From contig NZ_JBBVGT010000002.1 in NCBI RefSeq assembly GCF_042159835.1, forward strand, positions 806,001-870,000: a DNA stretch of 64,000 nt. The letters run 5' to 3'. Below are positions 18,717 through 27,332 of this stretch, one piece after another. Origin of the DNA: Albibacterium profundi. GTDB taxonomy: Bacteria > Bacteroidota > Bacteroidia > Sphingobacteriales > Sphingobacteriaceae. The notes under the pieces were generated by a model. That model saw only the letters and a program-made list of their open reading frames with translations, made no database searches and was not told the origin of the DNA. Position 1 is the first letter of the stretch. Every line of letters begins with the position of its first letter. The position numbers and the translations under genes are program-made.

Positions 18717-19889
18717 TTAAGAAAAAGCATTGATGCCCGTAATATCTAATCCGGTAATCAATAGATGTATATCGTGCGTGCCTTCGTAGGTCACCACGGA
18801 TTCCAAGTTCATCATGTGGCGCATAATCGAATATTCACCTGTAATCCCCATAGCTCCCAATACCTGTCGCGACTCGCGGGCAATCTTCAGAGCAACTTCA
18901 ACACTGTTTCGTTTTGCCATGGAGATCTGAGCTGGTGTAGCACGATCTTCGTTTTTCAATTGAGAAAGTCGCCATACAAGCAACTGTCCTTTAGTGATTT
19001 CAGTGATCATTTCCGCCAATTTCTTCTGTTGCAATTGAAAGCCTGCTATTGGTTTCCCAAATTGTGTCCGTTCTTTCGAGTATCGCAATGCCGTATCATA
19101 ACAATCCATTGCCGCGCCCAAGGCTCCCCAAGATATACCATATCTCGCTTGATTTAGGCAACTTAGCGGCCCTTTCATCCCTTTCACGTTTGGCAGAATA
19201 TTCGCTTTAGGTATTCTAGCATGATCGAAAACCAATTCGCCTGTAGCCGATGCACGCAAACTCCATTTGTTATGTGTTTCGGGCGTCGTAAAGCCTTCCG
19301 TATTCCGTTCCACGATGATGCCATGAACTACATCTTGTTCATTTTTCGCCCATACAATGGCAAGGTCAGCAAAAGGCGCATTGCTAATCCACATCTTACT
19401 CCCATTAAGGATGATATCATCGCCGTCTTCCGTATAGCTGCATAGCATATCTGACGGATTTGAACCATGATCGGGCTCCGTAAGACCAAAACACCCCATG
19501 AGCTCTCCGCTCGCAAGCTTTGGCAGATACTTACGCTTTTGTTCTTCATCACCGAAAGCAAAAATGGGATACATGACCAGCGATCCTTGCACGGAGGCGG
19601 TCGACCGGATCCCTGAATCTCCTCTTTCCAGCTCCTGCATCATGATTCCATAGGCAAGATAATCCAAGCCGGAACCACCATATTCTTGTGGCACGGTTGG
19701 CCCGAACAGCCCAAGTTCAGCCATTTCTGGCAAAAGCTCTTTGGGAAATGTTGCTTCCTGCGCGTGCTGTTCGATAACCGGCAACAATTTCTTATTGACC
19801 CAAGTTCTGACCGTGGAGCGAATCATTTTATGCTCCTCGGAAATCAACTCATCCAATAAATAATAGTCCGGCGACTGGTAATTACTCAT
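18717..19889 (-). CDS. Acyl-CoA dehydrogenase, glutaryl-CoA dehydrogenase type
   Basis: 390-aa FAD flavoenzyme. The FAD/substrate segments CFGLTEPDHGSNP and KMWISNAPFADLAIVWAK are intact. The catalytic Glu lies in VTYEGTHDIHLLITG, a context matching glutaryl-CoA dehydrogenase rather than short-chain acyl-CoA dehydrogenases. It would convert glutaryl-CoA to crotonyl-CoA in lysine/tryptophan breakdown, but no other genes of that pathway are adjacent. A -7 element (minus-strand TACATTTG) lies at 19919-19926. Confidence 0.85.
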   Translation of the reverse strand: MSNYQSPDYYLLDELISEEHKMIRSTVRTWVNKKLLPVIEQHAQEATFPKELLPEMAELGLFGPTVPQEYGGSGLDYLAYGIMMQELERGDSGIRSTASVQGSLVMYPIFAFGDEEQKRKYLPKLASGELMGCFGLTEPDHGSNPSDMLCSYTEDGDDIILNGSKMWISNAPFADLAIVWAKNEQDVVHGIIVERNTEGFTTPETHNKWSLRASATGELVFDHARIPKANILPNVKGMKGPLSCLNQARYGISWGALGAAMDCYDTALRYSKERTQFGKPIAGFQLQQKKLAEMITEITKGQLLVWRLSQLKNEDRATPAQISMAKRNSVEVALKIARESRQVLGAMGITGEYSIMRHMMNLESVVTYEGTHDIHLLITGLDITGINAFS

Positions 19890-19943
19890 AATAACAAAAA
19901 ATGAGGTTTATGTCTTCCCAAATGTACAATATTTGAATTATAA

Positions 19944-19974
19944 TTTCCCCTGCTTAAAAAAATATTTAGATTTG
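19944..19974 (+). promoter_or_regulatory. folB promoter (TTTC-N19-TAGATTTG)
   Basis: The -7 element TAGATTTG (19967-19974) fits the Bacteroidota consensus TAnnTTTG exactly. TTTC at 19944-19947 is at the standard 19-bp spacing with one mismatch. The folB ATG follows only 4 bp after the -7 element. Confidence 0.6.
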
Positions 19975-19978
19975 CTCT

Positions 19979-20341
19979 ATGGGGAGAATCGTTTATATTG
20001 AATTAGAAAATGCGCGCTTTTTTGCATATCACGGATTCTATCCGGAAGAGCAGATTCTAGGTAATGAATATGAAATCTCCATAAAAACCCAATATGATTT
20101 TGCTGAGCTTGATACGGAGGACCTGGAGCATACGGTCAACTACGAAGCACTCTACCAGATCGCCAAAGATGTTATGAGCCGACCGAAAAAACTCCTGGAA
20201 ACTGTAGCCAACGAAATTCTTGATGAACTGATCAAGCAATTTCCAAGCGTTAAGCAGGCTGAGGTACACATCGTAAAAACAAACCCTCCCTTTGGTGGCG
20301 ACCGAGCGAATGCAAAAGTTAGCTTACTGTGGACAAATTAA
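19979..20341 (+). CDS. folB: Dihydroneopterin aldolase FolB
   Basis: Folate biosynthesis enzyme that splits dihydroneopterin. At 120 aa it has the expected length. Motifs are FFAYHGFYPEEQILGNEYEIS near the N-terminus and the C-terminal VHIVKTNPPFGGDRANAKVSL. The start is fixed by the family N-terminus, yet lies so close to the -7 element that the message may be leaderless. The next gene follows after 10 bp. Confidence 0.93.
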   Translation: MGRIVYIELENARFFAYHGFYPEEQILGNEYEISIKTQYDFAELDTEDLEHTVNYEALYQIAKDVMSRPKKLLETVANEILDELIKQFPSVKQAEVHIVKTNPPFGGDRANAKVSLLWTN

Positions 20342-20351
20342 TTTTTAAAGA

Positions 20352-21761
20352 ATGGAATTCACTCCAATAAACCAAGATATACTTAAACAGATTATCAGCA
20401 TAACAGGTGAAGAAAGAACGTTTTACAAACAAGAAGATATAGAACGTTATTCCCACGATGAAACCGAAGATTTGATCTTTCATCCAGAGGTGGTAGCACT
20501 TCCTGAATCTGCTGAAGAGGTGTCGGCGCTCGTAGAGCTTTGTAATGAGCATCAAATCCCGATTACACCACGCGGTGCTGGAACGGGATTAAGCGGAGGA
20601 GCGTTACCAATTCATGGGGGACTGGTGATTTGCATGGAACGGATGAACAAGCTGATCGAAATAGATGAGCGTAACTTACAAGCAACCTTGGAGCCCGGTG
20701 TTATCACAGAGAACCTCATTGACGCGGTCGCCGAGAAAGGCTTGCTTTACCCAGTCGATCCGGCGAGCAAAGGATCCTGCTTTATTGGGGGGAATGTTGC
20801 CCACGGAAGCGGTGGACCACAGGTAGTCAAGTATGGCACCATCCGAGAATACATACTAAACCTAGAGGTCGTACTTCCATCAGGAGAAATCATCTGGACT
20901 GGCGCGAACACCTTAAAGTTTTCATCGGGCTATAACCTCACTCAGTTAATGATTGGATCCGAAGGAACGCTCGGCATTGTGACTAAAGTTGTCGTAAAGT
21001 TGATTCCTAAACCGAAAGAGAATATTCTTATGTTAGCCTCTTTTAAATCGAATGAAGCTGCATGTGAAGCCGTCTCTCGAATATTTATGGCCGGGCAAAC
21101 CCCTTCGTCCCTAGAATTTATGGAGCGCAAGGGCGTGGAGTGGGTTATAAAATACGATCAAATCGCTTTTACCTTGGTTGATGGCATTGAAGCATTCTTA
21201 CTAATCGAGGTCAACGGAGACAGTATGGATGAATTATTCTTACAATGTGAGCAGATCAACATCGTATTAGAAGAAAATGATTGCCAAGACGTATTATTAG
21301 CTGACACCAGCGCACAAAAAGAAGCCTTGTGGAATATGCGCCGCACGATGGCTGTTTCTGTGAAATCCAATTCGGTCTACAAAGAAGAAGACACCGTGGT
21401 CCCACGCGCTGAGCTCCCTAAGCTGATTAAAGGGATTAAGGAAATTGGCGCCCGTTACGGATTTGAATCGGTTTGCTATGGTCACGCAGGAGACGGAAAT
21501 CTACACGTGAATATTATCAAAGAGAACATGAGCGACGAGGACTGGAACCATAAGTTAGACGATGGTATCAAAGAGATCTTTGAACTGACGGTCAACTTGG
21601 GCGGCACACTCTCTGGCGAACATGGCATTGGCTATGTACAGAAAGACTATATGCCGCTTAAGTTCAATGCCACTCACATCGCTTTGATGCACGGCATCAA
21701 AAACGTGTTTGACCCAAAGGGAATCATGAATCCGGGAAAGATGTTCAACTCTCCTGCTTAA
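20352..21761 (+). CDS. FAD-linked oxidase, GlcD-type (glycolate/D-lactate dehydrogenase)
   Basis: 469 aa. The PCMH-type FAD-binding domain is seen in PITPRGAGTGLSGGALP, DPASKGSCFIGGNVAHGSGG and GSEGTLGIVTKVVVKLIP. The FAD-oxidase C-terminal domain carries CYGHAGDGNLHVNI and SGEHGIGYVQKDYM. It likely oxidises a 2-hydroxyacid such as glycolate or D-lactate. No GlcE/GlcF subunits are adjacent. It is probably cotranscribed with folB (10-bp gap), without an obvious functional link. Confidence 0.88.
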   Translation: MEFTPINQDILKQIISITGEERTFYKQEDIERYSHDETEDLIFHPEVVALPESAEEVSALVELCNEHQIPITPRGAGTGLSGGALPIHGGLVICMERMNKLIEIDERNLQATLEPGVITENLIDAVAEKGLLYPVDPASKGSCFIGGNVAHGSGGPQVVKYGTIREYILNLEVVLPSGEIIWTGANTLKFSSGYNLTQLMIGSEGTLGIVTKVVVKLIPKPKENILMLASFKSNEAACEAVSRIFMAGQTPSSLEFMERKGVEWVIKYDQIAFTLVDGIEAFLLIEVNGDSMDELFLQCEQINIVLEENDCQDVLLADTSAQKEALWNMRRTMAVSVKSNSVYKEEDTVVPRAELPKLIKGIKEIGARYGFESVCYGHAGDGNLHVNIIKENMSDEDWNHKLDDGIKEIFELTVNLGGTLSGEHGIGYVQKDYMPLKFNATHIALMHGIKNVFDPKGIMNPGKMFNSPA

Positions 21762-21806
21762 AACATCACAGAAAAGAACATTTTTAGTCGCAACTCTTAC
21801 ATTGAA

Positions 21807-21849
21807 GACAATATGTCATGCAAACCACAAAGACACATGACATATTGTC
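21807..21849. repeat. Perfect 14-bp inverted repeat upstream of hsp20
   Basis: Arms GACAATATGTCATG (21807-21820) and CATGACATATTGTC (21836-21849) are separated by 15 bp. Each arm contains its own dyad GACA-N3-TGTC, and the dyad centres are 32 bp apart (about three helical turns). It lies about 100 bp upstream of hsp20 and 45 bp after the preceding stop. It could be a paired operator or a stem-loop terminator; the downstream sequence is not strongly T-rich, which favours an operator. Confidence 0.7.
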
Positions 21850-21952
21850 CTATTTATTTACTAAAACTTCTCTTTTTAGCAAACGGTCTATAATTTGATT
21901 CTTGTGTAAGTGAAATTAAAAAATAGAAAATCACTTAAAATAAAGGAACAAC

Positions 21953-22387
21953 ATGATGACACGTACAAAATCACTTCAAAAAAATCACAGCGTAGACCCT
22001 TGGCTCAACGATGTGTTCAACTCATTTTTCAATGACCACGGATTGAGCAACAGTTTTTCTAGTAAAAGCCCTGCAGTAAACATCGTGGAAAAAGACAACG
22101 GCTTTGAAATCGAATTAGCAACTCCGGGCCTTAAAAAGGAGGACTTCAATATCAGCATTGAGAAAAATGTGCTGACCATCAGCGCAGAAACCAAAAGCGA
22201 GGAAAATGTAGAAGAAAAAAAATACAACAAACGGGAATTTAACTATACGTCGTTCTCCCGTAGCTTTACTCTTCCGGACAACATCAACGATGAAGACGTT
22301 AATGCAAAATACGATGACGGCGTCTTGACCGTCTCGCTAAACAAAAAAGAAGAAGTCGACACCAAGAAGACGGTTGTAATTTCTTAA
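21953..22387 (+). CDS. Small heat-shock protein (Hsp20 / alpha-crystallin)
   Basis: 144-aa ATP-independent chaperone. The alpha-crystallin domain runs from about residue 38 (PAVNIVEKDNGFEIELATPGL) to the end, including the KEDFNISIEKNVLTISAE strand pair and the final GVLTVSLNKKE. The N-terminal arm contains the short motif WLNDVFNSFF. There is a single gene followed by a strong terminator. The paired GACA-N3-TGTC dyads upstream are candidates for heat-shock control. Confidence 0.92.
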   Translation: MMTRTKSLQKNHSVDPWLNDVFNSFFNDHGLSNSFSSKSPAVNIVEKDNGFEIELATPGLKKEDFNISIEKNVLTISAETKSEENVEEKKYNKREFNYTSFSRSFTLPDNINDEDVNAKYDDGVLTVSLNKKEEVDTKKTVVIS

Positions 22388-22404
22388 CGTAAAAAAAACA
22401 AAAC

Positions 22405-22444
22405 AAAAAAGTGGGAACCCAAGTCTAGGATTCCCACTTTTTTT
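22405..22444 (+). terminator. Terminator of hsp20
   Basis: Stem AAAAAAGTGGGAA (22405-22417) / TTCCCACTTTTTT (22431-22443), with the second arm ending in a T-run. Confidence 0.9.
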
Positions 22445-22727
22445 ATGGCCAAGCCGAAAGTTTGAGCATGACCTCGTTCTACTTATTTACCTATCAGTTT
22501 TCTATCAACTCCCTATTGCACCCGGTCCCCATGGTGGAAACAGGAAACCAAACGCGTTCCGTTGGACAGTCTCCCCCCAGCTACCTAAAACAAGGGCATC
22601 GAAAGCCCCAAAAAGGTGCATTTACTTTAGCATATTGTTGCATAAGTACGCATAGCGTTTCAAAACTTGGTTATTCATAGGCGCTTGAGCATATTCGCGA
22701 ATTAGTTAATTTTTTTATAAATATATT
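22445..22727. other. Gene-free 283-bp stretch before the unknown protein; no clear content
   Basis: The open frame at 22462-22680 has no recognisable protein character. The DNA is more GC-rich in the middle than typical spacers and contains short hairpins (GGGCATCGAAAGCCC) and a repeated GGAAAC. I cannot match it to a known riboswitch or ncRNA family. The last 30 bp before the next ATG are AT-rich, as in a promoter. Confidence 0.4.
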
Positions 22728-23441
22728 ATGGCAATTATCGATAAAAAAGGAAAGATCCGGGGTAAAATAGGAAACTACATTCACCGCGAGGTAAATGGCA
22801 AGCAGGTTTTGCAATCGACTCCCGGGTCAATAAAACCCAAAGGTGGGACTATTGAGATGAACAAGCACTTTCGTAGTGCGGCAGAGTTGAGCGGCATGGT
22901 CTACCGAGATCTTAAAAACTACGCGTGGGATCGCTCGTATAGCTACCTTCATGGGCGATTGACCGGCTTGTTGAGACATTTATCCCTCCCAGACTACGAG
23001 GAAATGGAGGGTGGACATTACATGGCGCTCGACAGAAACGACAGCCTAAGACACCTGTTCCCGATATTACCAACCGCGGTCAAAACCGGGAATCGTCTCC
23101 GTATCAATATTCCGAAAGTCAATACGACTAAAAGAAACAAGAAATTGGCAAACGCTGACTATGCGGCATACGAAGTCACCCTGATGGGCTTCGCAACTGA
23201 CGAGAAGGACGAAAGCAACCCGCACATCCTTCAGGTAGTCAACACTGATCGTTTCAAGATTGCGAATGGTTTCGACAAGAAGCATATTGACATCGACCTA
23301 AGCGAGGCCCTCACGTTCAACAGCGGCTTATTGCTCGCCCTGATTCGCGCCGAACTTTTTCAGTTCAAAAATTCGGCAGCCTTCTTGAATTCTAAGGAAA
23401 TCAATCCAGTAAGTATACTAGGGACGTGGAAACTGAGTTGA
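22728..23441 (+). CDS. Conserved-looking hypothetical protein, Bacteroidota-type
   Basis: 237 aa, no signal peptide and no membrane segment. The N-terminus (IRGKIGNYIHREVNGKQVLQS) resembles the G-K-[IV]-G-x-x-[IV]-x-x-x-x-[WN]-x-G start of a group of Bacteroidota hypotheticals often present in several copies per genome (DUF6266-like). That relation is my impression, not proven. The rest is rich in Lys/Arg/Asn and contains RLRINIPKVNTTKRNKKL and FKIANGFDKKHIDIDLSEAL, suggesting beta-strands. Function unknown. Confidence 0.75.
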   Translation: MAIIDKKGKIRGKIGNYIHREVNGKQVLQSTPGSIKPKGGTIEMNKHFRSAAELSGMVYRDLKNYAWDRSYSYLHGRLTGLLRHLSLPDYEEMEGGHYMALDRNDSLRHLFPILPTAVKTGNRLRINIPKVNTTKRNKKLANADYAAYEVTLMGFATDEKDESNPHILQVVNTDRFKIANGFDKKHIDIDLSEALTFNSGLLLALIRAELFQFKNSAAFLNSKEINPVSILGTWKLS

Positions 23442-23453
23442 GAGACATAACCC

Positions 23454-24881
23454 TTAACTCAGTTTTAGCTTTTTCTGAATATCCTGCACGTAAGACCGGA
23501 ACTTCTTGTCTGTTTCAATAAGATCTACTACAGTTTGGCATGCGTAAATAACGGTCGAATGATCGCGCCCTCCGAAGAAGGAACCGATCGACTTTAACGA
23601 GGTTTTTGTATGACTTTTCGCCAAGTACATCGAGATTTGTCGGGCTTGAACGATTTCTCTTTTGCGAGTTTTCGACTTCACCATTTCAACCGGGACCTCA
23701 AAGTAATCACATACCAACTTTTGGATATAGTCGATCGAGATTTCCTTATGGCTATTCTTAATAAAGTTTTTAAGCATCGACTTCGCTAGATTCAAGTCGA
23801 TCTCCTTCTTGTTCAATGTAGACTGCGCCAAGAGAGACACCATTGCGCCTTCCAGTTCCCTGACATTATTGTCAATATTATTGGCTACATACTCTACCAC
23901 CTCGTAGGGCAGGTCGATACCATCAGAATACATCTTTTTCTGAAGGATCGCCATGCGGGTTTCAAGGTCAGGAACCTGCATATCTGCAGACAAACCCCAT
24001 TTAAAGCGACTTAACAGGCGCTCAACTAAGCCCGACAAATCCTTCGGAGGCTGATCGGACGTTAAAATGATCTGTTTTCCCGACTGATGCAAATGATTGA
24101 AGATATGAAAAAAGATATCTTGTGTCTTTTCTTTATTCGCAAAGTTATGCACGTCATCCATGATAATCACGTCCATCGCTTGATAGAAATTCACAAAATC
24201 ATTGATTGTTCTGTTTTTTAACGAATCTACAAATTGTTGGCAGAACCGTTCGCAGGAAACATAAATGACTAGCTTATCTGGGTGGTTCTTTTTAATTTCA
24301 TTACCAATAGCTTGGACAAGATGCGTTTTACCCAAGCCTACACCGCCGTACACCATCAGGGGGTTAAAAGATGTCCCGCCTGGTTTCTGCGCAACAGCGT
24401 AGCCAGCGGACCGCGCTAGACGATTGCAATCCCCTTCTATAAAATTATCAAACGTATAGTTTTGATTTAACTGAGGGTTAACTTGCAGCTTCTTGAGACC
24501 AGGAATTACGAACGGATTTTTAATGTCTTTATTCAACGCTACAGGCACTGGTATAGATTGCTTATTCGCTGCAGATCCGTTACCATTGGAAGGAATGTTT
24601 GTTGTATACGGATTACTGTTCGATGAATTTTCAACAACAATATTATATTCCAACCTTCCGTTCTCTCCCAACTGCTGCTTAATAGTTTTACGTAACAGAC
24701 CTACAAAATGTTCCTCAAGCCATTCGTAAAAGAATAAGCTTGGCACCTGAATGGTTAATACATCACCCTCAAGACGTAGGGCTTTGATCGGCTCAAACCA
24801 CGTGGTAAAACTTTGTGCTGGAATATTATCTTTAATCACTTGAAGGCAATTCTTCCATACGTCCGTACACGTTTTTTCCAT
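23454..24881 (-). CDS. dnaA: Chromosomal replication initiator DnaA
   Basis: 475 aa. Domain I is at residues 1-85, a flexible Asn/Ser/Pro-rich domain II spans about 86-120, and the AAA+ domain carries Walker A GGVGLGKT at 179-186 and Walker B IIMDDVHNF. The C-terminal DNA-binding domain has the DnaA signature around FFGGRDHSTVIYACQ. All key motifs are intact. A 372-bp AT-rich spacer lies upstream. Confidence 0.97.
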   Translation of the reverse strand: MEKTCTDVWKNCLQVIKDNIPAQSFTTWFEPIKALRLEGDVLTIQVPSLFFYEWLEEHFVGLLRKTIKQQLGENGRLEYNIVVENSSNSNPYTTNIPSNGNGSAANKQSIPVPVALNKDIKNPFVIPGLKKLQVNPQLNQNYTFDNFIEGDCNRLARSAGYAVAQKPGGTSFNPLMVYGGVGLGKTHLVQAIGNEIKKNHPDKLVIYVSCERFCQQFVDSLKNRTINDFVNFYQAMDVIIMDDVHNFANKEKTQDIFFHIFNHLHQSGKQIILTSDQPPKDLSGLVERLLSRFKWGLSADMQVPDLETRMAILQKKMYSDGIDLPYEVVEYVANNIDNNVRELEGAMVSLLAQSTLNKKEIDLNLAKSMLKNFIKNSHKEISIDYIQKLVCDYFEVPVEMVKSKTRKREIVQARQISMYLAKSHTKTSLKSIGSFFGGRDHSTVIYACQTVVDLIETDKKFRSYVQDIQKKLKLS

Positions 24882-25253
24882 GTTTATTTTCTTAATATTC
24901 TGATTTACAATACTCGCGGGTTTTTATGTTAATAACCCTTTGGAAAATCGAAGGTCATAAAAAAAAAGTATTAAAAAAAGTTAATTTTAAATAAAGGAAC
25001 AACTAATTGAAATACAGCGTATTATATCAAATAAAACAACAATACTACTCTATTAGTTAGGTTTAAATTTTATTTATCAACATTCTCGAATAAGCACTTT
25101 TTCCTCTTCTTAATTCAGGTAAAAATCAACCCATTTTTCCCGTCTTAATATAGGCAAAAAAGACTCTATTTGCGAAATAAAAAATGCAATTATTCCTAGC
25201 GTATTGATGTTCACTATTTTGAGGATATTTTATTCAAGTAACTCTTTCATAAT
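24882..25253. other. AT-rich 372-bp spacer upstream of dnaA
   Basis: This stretch holds no gene. It is strongly AT-rich with many A/T runs. One near-consensus DnaA box TTATCAACA is at 25074-25082 (one mismatch to TTATCCACA); I see no cluster of boxes. It probably carries the dnaA promoter, although no exact TAnnTTTG element is visible. An origin here is possible but poorly supported. Confidence 0.4.
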
Positions 25254-26804
25254 TTATTGCCTAAACTCACCGAAAATCCCTCTCAACACGTTGGCGATTT
25301 CACCTAATGTTGCGTAAGATTCAACCGCATCTAAAATAAAAGGCATTGTATTCTGACCGTTCCTCGCAGCCTCCTTCAGTTTCATTAACGCATCGGTTAC
25401 TTTTTCTTGAGCTCTTTCCTTTTTCAGCGCCTGCAACTTTTGAACCTGCAGTTGTCGGATTTGATCGTCTACACGAAAAAGACCTTCCTGTCTAGATTCC
25501 TCTTCGACAAACCTATTAACTCCAACGACAATTTGCTCCCGACTTTCTATCTTAAGCTGATGGTCATAAGCTGCACGCGATATTTCATCTTGCATAAAGC
25601 CTACTTCTATCGCTTTGACTGCACCACCGATCACATCGATTTGTTCCATATATCCGACGGCCGACTTCTCAAGTTCGTCGGTTAAACTCTCGACAAAGAA
25701 AGAACCTCCGAGGGGATCGACTGTATTAGCAACCCCACTTTCATAAGCGATGATCTGTTGCGTTCTCAACGCGATCTTAGCCGCCTTCTCGGTTGGCAAC
25801 GAGATTGCTTCGTCATAGCCATTGGTATGTAGCGACTGTGCACCACCCAAAACGGCAGCTAATGCCTGATTGCTTACCCGCACAATATTATTGTGCGGCT
25901 GTTGAGCTGTCAGGGTTGACCCACCTGTTTGCGCATGAAAACGTAGTGATTGGGCTTTCGGGTTGCTTGCACCCATATCCCTCGTAATTTTGGCCCACAT
26001 TCTCCGAGCAGCTCGAAACTTAGCGATTTCTTCGAAAAAGTCGTTGTGGCAATTAAAGAAGAACGACATACGTGCAGAAAACTGATTAATATCCAAGCCT
26101 TTCTCAATAGCAGCCAATAAATACGCTTTGCCATTCGCCAGCGTAAAAGCAAGCTCTTGTGCTGCGGTTGACCCCGCTTCACGGATATGATAACCTGAAA
26201 CGGAAATGGTATTCCAACGTGGCACATGTTCATTACAATATTCAAAAACATCTGTAATAAGTCGCATCGATGGCTTGGGGGGATAGATATAGGTGCCTCG
26301 TGCGATGTACTCTTTTAGGATATCATTTTGGATAGTTCCGGAGAGCTGCGCCAAATCGGTTCCCTTTTTCTTGGCAACGGCGATATACATCGCCAACAGA
26401 ATAGAAGCCGTGGCATTAATGGTCATGGAAGTCGTAATTTTCCCCAAATCGATACCATCAAAAAGCACTTCCATGTCAGCGAGCGAGTCGATCGCAACGC
26501 CAACCTTTCCGACTTCACCCTCGGCCATAACGTCATCCGAGTCATAACCGATCTGCGTTGGCAGATCGAAAGCTACAGACAAGCCGGTCGTCCCTTGGTT
26601 CAATAGATAATGATAACGCTTATTCGACTCTTCGGCTGTCGAATACCCGGCATATTGACGCATTGTCCACAATCGTCCGCGGTACATATCTTTCCGAATA
26701 CCCCGAGTAAAGGGAAAATCGCCCGGAAGTTCTTCCATCGGTCTACAATAGGCATATAATTCTTTAACCTCGATGCCCGAGGATGTATGTCGTTTTTCCG
26801 TCAT
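25254..26804 (-). CDS. Acyl-CoA (methylmalonyl-CoA) mutase, large subunit
   Basis: 516 aa, covering the TIM-barrel catalytic part only; the C-terminal B12-binding domain (DxHxxG) is absent, so a separate small subunit must supply it. Motifs are RQYAGYSTAEESNKRYHYLL, GLSVAFDLPTQIGYDSDD, PSMRLITDVFEY and TISVSGYHIREAG. The Tyr in RQYAGYS and the Arg in PSMR match methylmalonyl-CoA mutase rather than isobutyryl-CoA mutase, while the LPTQIGYDSD segment resembles two-subunit archaeal-type enzymes. No small-subunit gene or MeaB chaperone lies beside it. Confidence 0.88.
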   Translation of the reverse strand: MTEKRHTSSGIEVKELYAYCRPMEELPGDFPFTRGIRKDMYRGRLWTMRQYAGYSTAEESNKRYHYLLNQGTTGLSVAFDLPTQIGYDSDDVMAEGEVGKVGVAIDSLADMEVLFDGIDLGKITTSMTINATASILLAMYIAVAKKKGTDLAQLSGTIQNDILKEYIARGTYIYPPKPSMRLITDVFEYCNEHVPRWNTISVSGYHIREAGSTAAQELAFTLANGKAYLLAAIEKGLDINQFSARMSFFFNCHNDFFEEIAKFRAARRMWAKITRDMGASNPKAQSLRFHAQTGGSTLTAQQPHNNIVRVSNQALAAVLGGAQSLHTNGYDEAISLPTEKAAKIALRTQQIIAYESGVANTVDPLGGSFFVESLTDELEKSAVGYMEQIDVIGGAVKAIEVGFMQDEISRAAYDHQLKIESREQIVVGVNRFVEEESRQEGLFRVDDQIRQLQVQKLQALKKERAQEKVTDALMKLKEAARNGQNTMPFILDAVESYATLGEIANVLRGIFGEFRQ

Positions 26805-26944
26805 AATTCATAAAGTTAATCTTTTCAGATGGCTTTTGCAGCGATAAACCACATCCGTCCCTTCGAAACGATAAGGAGAAAAACAATTCTGATTATTTTG
26901 CTGTATATTTGTAACAGTATATTTAGACATAAAACAATATAGCA

Positions 26945-27295
26945 ATGGTAGAAGAAACTTCAACAATTTCCCCAGTTTCATTTACAGAAGGGGCTGTTCG
27001 CGAACTAAATAAGCTTAGAGATCAGCAAGAAATAGGAGAAGACTTTGGTTTACGCATCGGTGTAGAAGGCGGAGGCTGCTCCGGATTGAATTATATCTTA
27101 GGTTTTGACCAAAAGAAGGAGGGCGATACCGAATATACGATTGATGGTGTCCGCGTGTTTATGAATCAAGCACATGGCTTGTACTTGGCCGGCATGCAAA
27201 TAGACTTCCAAAGCGGCTTAAACGCACGTGGCTTCATCTTTAACAATCCGAATGCAGAATCAACCTGTGGCTGCGGCACATCGTTTTCTGCTTAA
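26945..27295 (+). CDS. Iron-sulfur assembly scaffold/carrier, IscA/SufA/ErpA family
   Basis: 116 aa. The three ligand Cys residues are intact: GGCSGLNY in the middle and STCGCG at the C-terminus. The segment FIFNNPNAESTCGCGTSF is standard for A-type carriers. A -7 type element TATATTTG lies at 26904-26911. No isc or suf operon is attached, so it probably acts as a stand-alone carrier. Confidence 0.93.
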   Translation: MVEETSTISPVSFTEGAVRELNKLRDQQEIGEDFGLRIGVEGGGCSGLNYILGFDQKKEGDTEYTIDGVRVFMNQAHGLYLAGMQIDFQSGLNARGFIFNNPNAESTCGCGTSFSA

Positions 27296-27332
27296 TTTAC
27301 TGAAAAGAAACCGTGATTAAATTGAAAGTGAG

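Noticed and set aside
22500..22620. Cobalamin riboswitch on the minus strand (GGTGCAATAGGGAG resembles its 5' part)
   Set aside because: The later conserved core is missing in the right order, and no B12 gene lies downstream on that strand.
22462..22680. 72-codon open frame after hsp20
   Set aside because: Odd composition, no conserved motif, and it lies in a spacer with hairpins; more likely non-coding.
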